Below are positions 44,793 to 53,046 of a DNA stretch of 64,000 nucleotides, in pieces. The notes beneath the pieces are model-generated. The model was given only the letters and a program-made list of their open reading frames with translations. It made no database searches and was not told where the DNA came from. Source of the DNA: Fusibacter sp963666805 (GTDB lineage: Bacteria > Bacillota > Clostridia > Peptostreptococcales > Acidaminobacteraceae); assembly GCA_963666805.2 (NCBI GenBank), contig CAXXWR010000006.1, positions 372,001-436,000 of the forward strand, read 5' to 3'. How positions within the stretch are numbered: the first letter of the stretch is position 1; every line of letters begins with the position of its first letter. The position numbers were made by a program, and so were the translations under genes.

Positions 44793-45605
44793 CTATTTTT
44801 TATTCCCCAAATGCGGCGAATGATCCGTAAAGTAAATAATCACCTTATCATTGAGGGCTTGTTGGTCTTCTAATCGACTCACTGGAGAGCCCGAACCATA
44901 ATTAATAGTTTCATAACCACTTAAATTAACACCGTAATCTTTAAAATATTCTTTAACTGCATCAATGCGTTCTTGACTAAGCGCTAAATCCAAATTGCTA
45001 TTCGTAAAATGAGGATAGCCATTAGCATACCCTTCAATTGTAATACTTTCCTCTGGATACTGTTTTATTAATACAATAAATGATTGAAGGAGTCCTTCAT
45101 ATTCTTTTGAAATATTAAAGGATTGAGACTCAAAGTAGATCGTGGTAACCGCATTACTAAGTGTTTCTAAATCTTCCTGTGTATAGATTTCCTCTTCTTC
45201 TGGGTTAGAATTTCCCATTTCTTCTGAAGATGGATTATCAGCATCGGCTGAAGCCTCTCCATTTTCCGATAAGGCATTGTCTCCATTCGATTGATCCTTT
45301 TGAGACGCATCACCATCAGTTTGAGAATCATCGCCATCAGTTTGATCTTTTGAAGCGTCTTGACTTATATCCGTTTCATGATCAACCGTCTCATCAGTTG
45401 GCTTATCGTTATCACTAGCGTCAAAAGGCTCATCTTGGCTTAAATCACCTTGATTATCATCTTCTTGTGAATGAGGAACTGGTACACTATCCGCCGCTGC
45501 ATTCACAATATAATTAAGACTTCCTCCCATGATTCCAACCAATACACATAGATAAAGTAATGCTAATATTTTACCATTTCTTGAAAATTCATCAAATCGT
45601 CTCAT
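44793..45605 (-). CDS. Membrane-anchored OmpA-like (peptidoglycan-binding) protein
   Basis: 270 residues. One membrane helix (about 12-35), an acidic Asp/Ser/Gln-rich stretch (about 40-145, repeats such as SQTDGDASQKDQ), and an OmpA-like C-terminal domain (about 150-262: SITIEGYANG, NLDLALSQERIDAVKEYFKDYG). The Asn and Arg of the NxxLSxxRA motif are kept, the Asp of the TD pair is replaced (YAN). Topology puts the OmpA domain outside, at the cell wall. Last gene of a four-gene operon, its start touching the stop of the coiled-coil gene. Not a flagellar MotB: no plug sequence and no motA partner. Confidence 0.75.
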   Translation of the reverse strand: MRRFDEFSRNGKILALLYLCVLVGIMGGSLNYIVNAAADSVPVPHSQEDDNQGDLSQDEPFDASDNDKPTDETVDHETDISQDASKDQTDGDDSQTDGDASQKDQSNGDNALSENGEASADADNPSSEEMGNSNPEEEEIYTQEDLETLSNAVTTIYFESQSFNISKEYEGLLQSFIVLIKQYPEESITIEGYANGYPHFTNSNLDLALSQERIDAVKEYFKDYGVNLSGYETINYGSGSPVSRLEDQQALNDKVIIYFTDHSPHLGNKK

Positions 45606-46330
45606 TATTTCTTCGGTTTAACGAACTCAACTAAATTAATTATTTTTTGAATCTCATACTCAATCATTGTATTTTGATCTTCTTGGAATTTTTTACGGTT
45701 TCCATTAATTTCTTTTAAATCTTCAATTCTTTTTTCAAGTTCTCTAATGGTAGCTTCATTTCTATTAAATATTTCTTGTGTTGTTGTTACGGTTTCTTCA
45801 AGCACTGTGTTTAACGAATCAATACGCTTATAGGCATCATTTAAAAGTTCATCTAAACTTACATTTGATACATTCATGATATTGAGAACCGTTTCACGTT
45901 TAACATCTAATGGCAAATTTTCTGGAATGGCTTTCAAATAAACATCAGCCATAAAAATTGACTTCTTAACTTCTGTTTCAAGATGTGCATTCCTATAAAT
46001 TTCGTCGATTGTTAGCATCTTATTCTTTTCATAAGCGCCAATGATTAAATCCAATTTGTCACCAATGTCTTGAGGAATATCCTCTGATAAATTTGATTTA
46101 GGATTCTCTGAAGTTTCAAAACTTTCGCTCGCATCAGCAAAAACTTCTTCTGGTGTTTCTAAATGGGTTAAATCCGGAACAAAATCAGGTTCAGGAATAT
46201 CCTCATTTTCCATTTCTTCATTTACTTCATCTGTTACCTTGTCTTCGTCTTCTTCAATAGAATCGATAATCTTCATTTTTTCAAAAATAGATTTCTTAGG
46301 TACCACTTTCATATCCTCCCTATTATTCAT
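45605..46330 (-). CDS. Acidic coiled-coil protein, family not recognised
   Basis: 241 residues, soluble. An acidic disordered N-terminus (about 20-90, EEDEDKVTDEVNEEMENEDIP), a helical middle (about 92-185) and a C-terminal coiled coil (about 188-232, NRNEATIRELEKRIEDLKEI). No enzyme motif. Its coupling by overlap to an HTH-coiled-coil gene upstream and a membrane-anchored OmpA-like gene downstream suggests a linker in one complex (inference). An ATG at 46312 has GGGAGG only two bases away and is less likely than the first ATG, though that lacks a strong site. Confidence 0.65.
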   Translation of the reverse strand: MNNREDMKVVPKKSIFEKMKIIDSIEEDEDKVTDEVNEEMENEDIPEPDFVPDLTHLETPEEVFADASESFETSENPKSNLSEDIPQDIGDKLDLIIGAYEKNKMLTIDEIYRNAHLETEVKKSIFMADVYLKAIPENLPLDVKRETVLNIMNVSNVSLDELLNDAYKRIDSLNTVLEETVTTTQEIFNRNEATIRELEKRIEDLKEINGNRKKFQEDQNTMIEYEIQKIINLVEFVKPKK

Positions 46331-46706
46331 TTATTCTGCTTTCAAGATATTGTATTTTTCCTCGATTGCTTTTAATGATAGATTTAAGGTTATCTATCAT
46401 GTCGTTCTTTCGTTCAATCTGATTTTTTTTAACAATGACTTGTTGATTAAGAAAGTTAATCATTTGATTAAGGTCTTCAAGAGACGCTTTTTTGATATCT
46501 GTCATATCAAAATTATCTGCCGCACTATAACTTGAAGACACCTCAATGGTACTTTTTATGATATCAACACCTTCATCATCAATGTAGGTAATGTTGCTAC
46601 GTGTATGGATATGATTCTTAAGTTCCTTTTTATTTTTATTAATTTTCTTATAAATAGTAACTTTACTTACCCCTAAAAGTTTTGCAACCTCAATAACCCT
46701 ATACAT
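46323..46706 (-). CDS. HTH-plus-coiled-coil DNA-binding protein (copy 2)
   Basis: 127 residues. Start MYRVIEVAKLLGVSKVTIYKKI is a helix-turn-helix of the MerR/excisionase-like kind, followed by a TYIDDEGVDIIKS wing-like piece and a C-terminal coiled coil (about 75-127). It is a paralogue of the gene upstream, with which it shares HTH, wing and coiled-coil layout. Architecture resembles RacA-type chromosome-anchoring proteins, which have an N-terminal HTH and a coiled coil, but sequence identity to RacA is not claimed. Overlaps both neighbours. Confidence 0.7.
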   Translation of the reverse strand: MYRVIEVAKLLGVSKVTIYKKINKNKKELKNHIHTRSNITYIDDEGVDIIKSTIEVSSSYSAADNFDMTDIKKASLEDLNQMINFLNQQVIVKKNQIERKNDMIDNLKSIIKSNRGKIQYLESRINE

Positions 46707-47169
46707 GCTTATTTTTCACCTGCTTTTCCATGTCTTTCATAATTGAATACTGTAATCTATGGATACTTTCCATGTCTTCAAGTATTTTCTTTTGATAACT
46801 TTTGAGCATATCATCTTTCATTTCTAGTTCATTGTCTAGATTGGTCAATTCATTTTTGAGTATTTCAATTTTATTGTAAAGAATTTCTCTATCTTTTTCG
46901 AATCTAGATTTCATTTTAACCGTTTTTATTTCTACCGGCGTCTCATGATTCCCCATTTTAGTAGCGGCTTGCTCATTCTCACTATCTGGTGAATGACTAC
47001 TCCCAAAAAATAAAGTCTTTAGAACATCTATTGCATGATCATCAAAATACGTTACACCATCTTGCTTTTTAATAACAGGATCAAGCAGTGATTTATGATT
47101 TATGAGTTTTTCAAATATCTCTATTTTTTCTACACCAATCAATTCTGCAGCTTCACTTACTTTATACAA
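46699..47169 (-). CDS. HTH-plus-coiled-coil DNA-binding protein (copy 1)
   Basis: 156 residues. MYKVSEAAELIGVEKIEIFEKL matches the HTH of copy 2 position by position in pattern; GVTYFDDHAIDVLKT corresponds to its wing. A linker precedes a coiled coil (about 88-150, DREILYNKIEILKNELTNLDNELEMKDDML). First gene of the operon, behind a good promoter with a TTAACAG inverted repeat in its leader, so it probably regulates itself or its partners. No enzymatic domain. Confidence 0.7.
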   Translation of the reverse strand: MYKVSEAAELIGVEKIEIFEKLINHKSLLDPVIKKQDGVTYFDDHAIDVLKTLFFGSSHSPDSENEQAATKMGNHETPVEIKTVKMKSRFEKDREILYNKIEILKNELTNLDNELEMKDDMLKSYQKKILEDMESIHRLQYSIMKDMEKQVKNKHV

Positions 47170-47190
47170 TCTATCACCCCCATTTACAAG

Positions 47191-47212
47191 TTAACAGTAA
47201 ATTAACTGTTAA
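47191..47212. repeat. Inverted repeat TTAACAG-N8-CTGTTAA (operator candidate)
   Basis: Perfect 7-bp arms in the leader between the promoter and the first HTH gene. Shares the GTTAAC core with palindromes nearby. Confidence 0.7.
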
Positions 47213-47253
47213 GCATATGTATCCCTAATTTGCAATGTTTTTAACTTACTTCA

Positions 47254-47282
47254 ATTCTACAGAATATATTTGAATTTATCAA
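47254..47282 (-). promoter_or_regulatory. Sigma-A promoter of the HTH/coiled-coil operon
   Basis: TTGATA, 17-base spacer, TAGAAT on the minus strand, with an inverted repeat downstream of the start point and another about 65 bp upstream. Confidence 0.78.
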
Positions 47283-47347
47283 ATCATTTTTATTTTTCAT
47301 GACATTCGGAACTAAAATAAGAATTTACAAGGTTTGAAGTAGTATAC

Positions 47348-47360
47348 TGTTAAGTTAACA
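47348..47360. repeat. Palindrome TGTTAAGTTAACA
   Basis: 13-bp palindrome sharing the GTTAAC core, upstream of the operon promoter. Confidence 0.65.
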
Positions 47361-47406
47361 ACTCGTAATTTGAATTTTTAAAACATCTGTAAGTATTTAC
47401 TACTAT

Positions 47407-47465
47407 AGCATGAAAGCATTGGAAATAAATAGTTTTTTATTCCCAATGCTTTCATGCTTTTTTTG
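47407..47465 (+). terminator. Terminator-like hairpin on the plus strand with no known gene
   Basis: Perfect 16-bp stem AGCATGAAAGCATTGG/CCAATGCTTTCATGCT, 20-base loop, eight T on the plus strand. No plus-strand gene precedes it, so it may end a small RNA or protect the region from antisense transcription. Confidence 0.55.
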
Positions 47466-47511
47466 ATATAATATTTTCTTCAACTTAATATTTGTAGTGA
47501 TCACTTCACTT

Positions 47512-47553
47512 TAAAAACACTCCATTCAAAAAAAGGTTATCATTGAGTGTTTT
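47512..47553 (-). terminator. Probable terminator of the regulator gene
   Basis: On the minus strand AACACTCAATGA pairs imperfectly with TGGAGTGTT and is followed by TTTTT. About 60 bp after the stop. Confidence 0.5.
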
Positions 47554-47612
47554 GTTTCTTCAAAAAGTGTTTCAAAATCAAACAGATTCAACAAGTGTTT
47601 CATTTATAGATT

Positions 47613-49040
47613 TTAAATTTCATCTATTTTTGTTTCATTTTGATACAATTCGAGTTTTCTATAAAGTGTACTTCTCCCTATTCCCAGAACTTGAGCCGTA
47701 AGTGTCATATTATGTTCCATCTTTTCATAGGTCTCTAAGAGATGCTGTTTCTCTATTTCAGCAAGTGTCATTATGCCTTCTTCTTTAATATCGGGAAGAC
47801 TCTTGGCCCCAATCGTTGAGTCAAATGTAGAAAGTACAACAGATTCCTTAATGACTTCATTCAATTCAGAAATTGACTTTTGCTTTGAAAGCTCTAATAA
47901 TTTATACTTATACTCTTTTGTAAACTGATAGTGAAAACGCTTCAAATATGCCTCTGCATCTTCAAGAGATTCTATTCTGTTAACCGTGTTAACAGCGTAA
48001 ACCGTATTATCACCAATGTAATCGAGTAATCGTCTAACTATATGTGATTTTTCTCTTAACTCAGAGTCTGTTAACCCGGTTGTCAGTATATAGTTTAAAT
48101 CTTTGTATTCACTTGATTTCTGATTATTTTTTTTATTTCTTTTTTCATAGTTGTTAACTGTTAACAACTTTATTATTTCACTTGATAAGTGCTCAAAATT
48201 TGTAATAATAATTGTATCATAATGAGACATTGCTTCTTTATAAACTTGATCTAGTAACTCGGGTAAAATATCAAGTGCATCAATAATAATAAATGACTTC
48301 ATAAATTGAGAGGCAATATATTGAGCAATGATACGTTTGCCTGATTGTTTGGGTCCATAAATAATAATGGGTCTATGAGTACTCATAACATAACTAATTT
48401 GTTTCTGTAACCCCTCTTGCTCTTCCTCTGTAAGCCAGAGCATGTTATCAAACATAAGTGGTGAAGCAATCACTGTCTCTTTCTCTTCAACCATTTCTGT
48501 TTTAACACTCTGAGTCATTTGATTTATTTTCTTGTTGAATAACTCAATAATATTAATCGGCAGTTTCTCTTTTGAAAATATAATGAGACCACCTATGACA
48601 TTATCATACTGACGAACGGGTAAACTATAACTACAAAAATCAACAAAATAATCTAAGTAGTGCTCTTCATATATTACCTCATGAGTTTCTCTATCAGAAA
48701 TAAATAATTCCGCTGCTGTTGTTCCACAATTTTCAACTCGAAATTGACTGATCAAATTAAGAGACTTATCATAAACTATTTTTTCAATAACGGTTCCTTC
48801 TAAATCTATGAAGTAAAAATTTAAATTTTGAATTGCCATCTTTTGTAAAAGTGACTTAATATCAAAGTGAAAAGAAAACTTCGATTTTACATGACTAATT
48901 TTAGGATCATCGTAAATCATCAAATTGTTCATTTTACATTTATACCATGACATGGCGATTTTGTTGCTAATCACCTTACGATTTAAACGATTTGTGTTGA
49001 TATAATTAAGTTTACTTTTTCTAATGTCTTCCTTTATCAT
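47613..49040 (-). CDS. Degenerate sigma-54-activator-like regulator (no GAFTGA)
   Basis: 475 residues in the AcoR-like layout: N-terminal SWYKCK motif, GAF-like sensor (about 50-170), AAA-like region (about 200-400) and Fis-type HTH at the C-terminus (MTLTAQVLGIGRSTLYRKLELY). The AAA region has eroded: Walker A is GPKQSGKR, lacking the Thr/Ser, the Walker B area is DTIIITNFEHLS with no DE, and no GAFTGA loop is present. It cannot activate sigma-54 in the usual way and may act as a simple DNA-binding regulator. Three GTTAAC palindromes lie within the coding region. Confidence 0.75.
   Translation of the reverse strand: MIKEDIRKSKLNYINTNRLNRKVISNKIAMSWYKCKMNNLMIYDDPKISHVKSKFSFHFDIKSLLQKMAIQNLNFYFIDLEGTVIEKIVYDKSLNLISQFRVENCGTTAAELFISDRETHEVIYEEHYLDYFVDFCSYSLPVRQYDNVIGGLIIFSKEKLPINIIELFNKKINQMTQSVKTEMVEEKETVIASPLMFDNMLWLTEEEQEGLQKQISYVMSTHRPIIIYGPKQSGKRIIAQYIASQFMKSFIIIDALDILPELLDQVYKEAMSHYDTIIITNFEHLSSEIIKLLTVNNYEKRNKKNNQKSSEYKDLNYILTTGLTDSELREKSHIVRRLLDYIGDNTVYAVNTVNRIESLEDAEAYLKRFHYQFTKEYKYKLLELSKQKSISELNEVIKESVVLSTFDSTIGAKSLPDIKEEGIMTLAEIEKQHLLETYEKMEHNMTLTAQVLGIGRSTLYRKLELYQNETKIDEI
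47978..47996. repeat. 19-bp palindrome CTGTTAAC-CGT-GTTAACAG
   Basis: Perfect 8-bp arms around a 3-base centre, inside the coding region of the degenerate regulator. Confidence 0.75.
48068..48086. repeat. 19-bp imperfect palindrome CTGTTAAC-CCG-GTTGTCAG
   Basis: Same length and spacing as the site 90 bp away, two mismatched pairs, also within the regulator gene. Confidence 0.6.
48150..48168. repeat. 19-bp palindrome GTTGTTAAC-T-GTTAACAAC
   Basis: Perfect 9-bp arms, inside the regulator gene; the strongest site of the cluster. Confidence 0.75.
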
Positions 49041-49180
49041 TTAACCACCTAATTTTACTATATAAGTTTATATCCTGTTTAATTCTCTCTATTTTAAGTT
49101 TTAAGCAAATTTATTCATTGATTGATGTTCTTATCCATTTTGTCTATAAAACGCGTTTAACCCTTAAAGTTTTTTACATT

Positions 49181-50086
49181 TTATTCCTTTATATCGTAAA
49201 AATGGACTGCTTTTTCTATGATTTTAATTTCAGCTGGTGTTTCACCCACAAGATTTCCATCCGTATTAATAATATATTGCTTTTCATTATTTAAAACTTC
49301 TATGGCTGCTTTTTTACATTTTAAATATTTAACTTCAGGAATTTCGTTCAATCTCCCTTGATAAATCTTATTTACATTTTTTAGAAACTTCATTTTAGAT
49401 ATATCTTTTATTAAACAGATTTCTAAATATTGGCTATCTAATTCAGCTTCTGGACATATATTCATACCACCACCAATGTACTTGCCATTATTGGCAGCCA
49501 TTATTAAAATTTTGCCAAAGTAGACTTTTTCATCAATGGTCACTTTGACCTCTTGAGCTTTAAAAAAACTACCTGCATATAATGTACTCATAAGGTAGGC
49601 CAAAGAACCAGGCATTCTCTTTTTTAATTTATCTGTTGTTTGAATAATAGGTCCATCAATGCCAAAAGTACAACTATTAATATAATTATATTTATTGACG
49701 CATCCAATATCAATTACTTTCGTTTGATTGCTAACAATACTCATCAATAAATTCGATAAGTTATATGACTTATACATCGTCTTAATAAAATCATTACCCG
49801 ATCCATAGGGAACAATACCTATCGTAATATCTTTTGTCTTCTCAAAATCAAAAGCATTAATTAACTCTGATAGAGTACCATCACCACCTACAGCAACAAA
49901 TTCTCTATACCCTAAATGATAATGTTTTTTAGCCTTAGCTGTGATATCACCTTTTTGTTTTGAAATCACAATTTTTGTTTTAATGGTCTCTTGATGTTGA
50001 CCAAAAAATTGGGATAATTGGGGTAGCATTTCAACCGTTTTACCTTTTCCCGCAACGGGATTAACGATGACTAATAAATTTCTCAT
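49181..50086 (-). CDS. YegS/DgkB-type diacylglycerol (lipid) kinase family protein
   Basis: 301 residues: NPVAGKGKT at the N-terminus, VAVGGDGTLSELINAF and IGIVPYGSGNDF, the nucleotide-binding set of the DAGK catalytic family; the C-terminal beta domain ends with INTDGNLVGETPAEIKII. Phosphorylates diacylglycerol or a related lipid at the membrane; exact substrate not readable. Stands alone between the regulator and the parS region. Confidence 0.92.
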   Translation of the reverse strand: MRNLLVIVNPVAGKGKTVEMLPQLSQFFGQHQETIKTKIVISKQKGDITAKAKKHYHLGYREFVAVGGDGTLSELINAFDFEKTKDITIGIVPYGSGNDFIKTMYKSYNLSNLLMSIVSNQTKVIDIGCVNKYNYINSCTFGIDGPIIQTTDKLKKRMPGSLAYLMSTLYAGSFFKAQEVKVTIDEKVYFGKILIMAANNGKYIGGGMNICPEAELDSQYLEICLIKDISKMKFLKNVNKIYQGRLNEIPEVKYLKCKKAAIEVLNNEKQYIINTDGNLVGETPAEIKIIEKAVHFYDIKE

Positions 50087-50850
50087 ATATTTTCCTCTAC
50101 TATGATTTTAATCAATCTAGCTTTCTTCTATTTTATCATATTTCTACTACAAGACTACCTAATATTCTCAATCTTCTTCTTACTAACATAAGGACTTATA
50201 TTCTTCCATCAATACACCTATTAATGTCTCACTCTTTCTATTAATATCTCATTCTTTAATGTTATTTAGGCTTTATTGCTGATTACTAAAAATAACAAAT
50301 CATTTATTATTAATACCCTTTTTACACCTTAATATTGACTATTCTTATGTTTTTAACTTCCACTTGCTTTATTAAACACTGCTACCTTACGTTCTCATCA
50401 ATTCAAAAAGTCTTTTTCTCTCCTTTTCAATTAATAAAATTGTTACGCCACTTCTTAAGGCAACACCTGCATTATTCATTTTCCTATCTTTTAGACCTGT
50501 CCACTTCTGATTGATATAACACCTATTTTGCTTTCTATTTACTTTTCTAGTGCCCTATAATTTTTTTCAAAGGCAAAATTGACCTCAGTTTAAATATTGA
50601 TTTACAGATTGATTTGTACATCAATTTATAGATTATTCTACTCTTTTAATTTAATAGTACTAGACTTCCTCTTGTTTTTTTATCTTATGATTTTCATTTC
50701 TATACTTATATAGACTTTAACCCTCGATAGGATTGATTTATATTTGAAAGTTTTTTATGTCTCGTTCAATCACTTTATCAAGTGTTTTTTTTAGAATTTA
50801 ACCGGTTTTCTCTATCAGATCTTAACTATCACCTTACCCTTTTCCACAAA

Positions 50851-50866
50851 TGTTTCACGTGAAACA
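50851..50866. promoter_or_regulatory. parS site 1
   Basis: TGTTTCACGTGAAACA, the exact 16-bp bacterial parS palindrome bound by ParB. Confidence 0.96.
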
Positions 50867-51126
50867 TTATAAATTTCTCTGTCATTTATCTTATAAACGG
50901 GTTCAACTCATTCTCTTAGGGTCAATTAATTTGAAATTGAACTTATGCTGCACCTAAACTCTCTATCTCTATTAAATAATGTCATCTACACTTCCATTCT
51001 CTTTAATTTCACTATTTCCTCATTATAAGATAACATGTCTCCTTAATAGTTATAATTATCTTGCCTCATCATTTAGACCAGTGGTCTTAAATGTTTCAAT
51101 TACCACTTGATTTTATAAAAAAAGAA

Positions 51127-51142
51127 TGTTTCACGTGAAACA
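51127..51142. promoter_or_regulatory. parS site 2
   Basis: Second exact TGTTTCACGTGAAACA, 22 bases after the parB stop. Confidence 0.96.
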
Positions 51143-51164
51143 TTCCCTATATACCTCATTAAAA

Positions 51165-52040
51165 CTATTTAATCAAGTCCAATATTCTGTTTAAATCATC
51201 AATATTATAAAAATCAATTTCAATCTTTCCTTTACCTTTTTTCTCTTTAATATTGACTTTAGTGCCGAAATAGAGTGTCAATTTGTCTTCAACACTTAAA
51301 ATTTCTGGGCTCTTTTGTACCACTTTTGATTTTGAAATTTGTTTAGTAAAATACTGATCATAGTTTTTAACCAATTCTTCAGTCTGTCTAACACTCAAAT
51401 TATGATCAATCACATAATTAAAGGCGGTAATTTGTTGCTTAAAAGAATCTAAGGATAATATAGCTCTACCATGTCCATTAGAAATACTGCCTCCAATAAT
51501 AGCTTCTTGTATACTTGGTTCAAGCTTTAATAAACGCATCATATTTGTAATATATGATCGTGACTTACCAACAATTTTACTTAGTTTATCTTGAGTTACC
51601 TGGTATTCATTAATGAGACGTTGATAAGCACTTCCTTCTTCAATAGGATTAAGATCTTCACGTTGAACATTTTCAATTAAAGCCAATTGAGCAATCGTAT
51701 AATCATCTACATCTTTAATGATGGCAGGAACTTTCTTATAATCCAATAGTTTTAATGCTCTAAAACGACGTTCACCTGCTATAATTTCATAGTAAGCACC
51801 ATTACGTTTAAGGACAACTGGCTGCAACAAACCCAGTTCAGCAATTGAATCTGCTAAATGCTGAATTTTTTCCTGATTAAAATGTTTACGCGGTTGCTCT
51901 CTATTTGGAATAATGAGATTAATATCAATTTCACTGATTAACTCGCCTTCATCATTAACTTCTTTTTCTATTCTTTTGGTATTTTCTGCAGGAATTAGAG
52001 CACCTAATCCCTTGCCTAGACCTGAACGTTTTGCACTCAT
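51165..52040 (-). CDS. parB: Chromosome partitioning protein ParB (Spo0J)
   Basis: 291 residues: RSGLGKGLGALIP start, CTP-binding ParB/Srx domain with QPRKHFN and GERRFRALKLLDYKKVPAIIKD, HTH IVGKSRSYITNMMRLLKLEPSIQ, and a C-terminal dimerisation segment. Binds parS and slides as a CTP clamp. Overlaps parA by four bases. Only one ParB-type gene is seen here (no noc). Confidence 0.97.
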   Translation of the reverse strand: MSAKRSGLGKGLGALIPAENTKRIEKEVNDEGELISEIDINLIIPNREQPRKHFNQEKIQHLADSIAELGLLQPVVLKRNGAYYEIIAGERRFRALKLLDYKKVPAIIKDVDDYTIAQLALIENVQREDLNPIEEGSAYQRLINEYQVTQDKLSKIVGKSRSYITNMMRLLKLEPSIQEAIIGGSISNGHGRAILSLDSFKQQITAFNYVIDHNLSVRQTEELVKNYDQYFTKQISKSKVVQKSPEILSVEDKLTLYFGTKVNIKEKKGKGKIEIDFYNIDDLNRILDLIK

Positions 52041-52807
52041 GATTGATCCTCCAATCCCAATATTTCTTCAGCAAGTTCTAAATATGCCTCAGCACCTTTT
52101 GAACGATTATCATAGTGAATAATCGGTAGACCAAAACTCGGTGCTTCTGCAAGTCTAATATTTCTAGGAATGACGGTTGTATACACTAAGCTTTTGAAGT
52201 GTTTTTTAACTTCTTCCACTACTTGAATAGACAAATTTGTTCTCCCGTCAAACATGCTTAACAAAACGCCTTCAATTTCAAGTCTTGGATTAATACTCTC
52301 TTTAACCAATTGATAAGTATTTAAAAGCTGACTTACACCTTCAAGTGCATAATACTCACACTGAATAGGTATAATTACAGTATCTACCGCAACTAACGCA
52401 TTGATTGTTAAAAGTCCTAATGAGGGAGGACAATCTATAAAAATATAATCATAATTTGATTTCACTTTATCTAGTGCCATTTTTAGCAAGGATTCTCTAT
52501 TTTCAAAAGCGATCAATTCAATTTCTGCACCTGCCAAATTCATACTACCAGGAATAATATCTAATCCTTCAAAAGCTGTTGGAATAAGAATTTTTTCAAT
52601 AGGTTCTTCATTAATTAACAAATCATAAATTGTATAATCTAAATGTGTCTTATCTACTCCAACCCCACTAGATAAATTACCTTGAGGATCATTATCGACC
52701 AATAACACTTTCTTTCCTAGATGTGCTAAAGCAGCAGATAAATTGACTGCTGTTGTGGTTTTACCTACACCACCTTTTTGATTAAATATAGCTATTGCTT
52801 TCCCCAT
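52037..52807 (-). CDS. parA: Chromosome partitioning ATPase ParA (Soj)
   Basis: 256 residues with deviant Walker A FNQKGGVGKTTTAVNLSA at the N-terminus, LLVDNDPQGNLSSGVG and YIFIDCPPSLGLL. Works with ParB/parS in origin segregation and in many Firmicutes controls DnaA. Start ATG follows GAGGAGG. Confidence 0.97.
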   Translation of the reverse strand: MGKAIAIFNQKGGVGKTTTAVNLSAALAHLGKKVLLVDNDPQGNLSSGVGVDKTHLDYTIYDLLINEEPIEKILIPTAFEGLDIIPGSMNLAGAEIELIAFENRESLLKMALDKVKSNYDYIFIDCPPSLGLLTINALVAVDTVIIPIQCEYYALEGVSQLLNTYQLVKESINPRLEIEGVLLSMFDGRTNLSIQVVEEVKKHFKSLVYTTVIPRNIRLAEAPSFGLPIIHYDNRSKGAEAYLELAEEILGLEDQS

Positions 52808-52910
52808 GGTATCCTCCTCATCTGTATATAAAACATTATACTAAAAATAACCTTTAAACAAAAGTCATATAGACAAATATGATTGATAATTTGAATAAAA
52901 CACATCATTT

Positions 52911-52926
52911 GTTGTCACGTGAAATA
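52911..52926. promoter_or_regulatory. Degenerate parS-like site upstream of parA
   Basis: GTTGTCACGTGAAATA keeps the CACGTG core and most of one arm but differs from parS at four positions. Weak or vestigial ParB site. Confidence 0.35.
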
Positions 52927-52956
52927 TTTGAGTCGCTACTCCATATTAAAGTCTTT

Positions 52957-52998
52957 ATAAAAAAAGAAACAGTGGTCACATCAGAACACTGTTTCTTT
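52957..52998 (-). terminator. Terminator after the small membrane protein gene
   Basis: Stem AAAGAAACAGTG/CACTGTTTCTTT, 12 bp, 12-base loop, seven T on the minus strand. Confidence 0.88.
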
Positions 52999-53046
52999 AA
53001 TAAATATACATAATTTATTAAACTTGTTAAATTAATAACGATTTGG

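Larger units (their letters stand above)
50087..51164. other. Gene-free 1.08 kb AT-rich segment carrying two parS sites
   Basis: No open frame with coding character on either strand. It holds the two perfect parS sites and many short A/T runs; no hairpin terminator or RNA gene was recognised. It lies directly downstream of parB and probably serves as a centromere-like region. Confidence 0.7.

Noticed and set aside
44793..45605. OmpA-like protein as flagellar stator MotB
   Set aside because: No MotA gene next to it, no plug region or conserved Asp in the helix, and operon partners are DNA-binding coiled-coil proteins.
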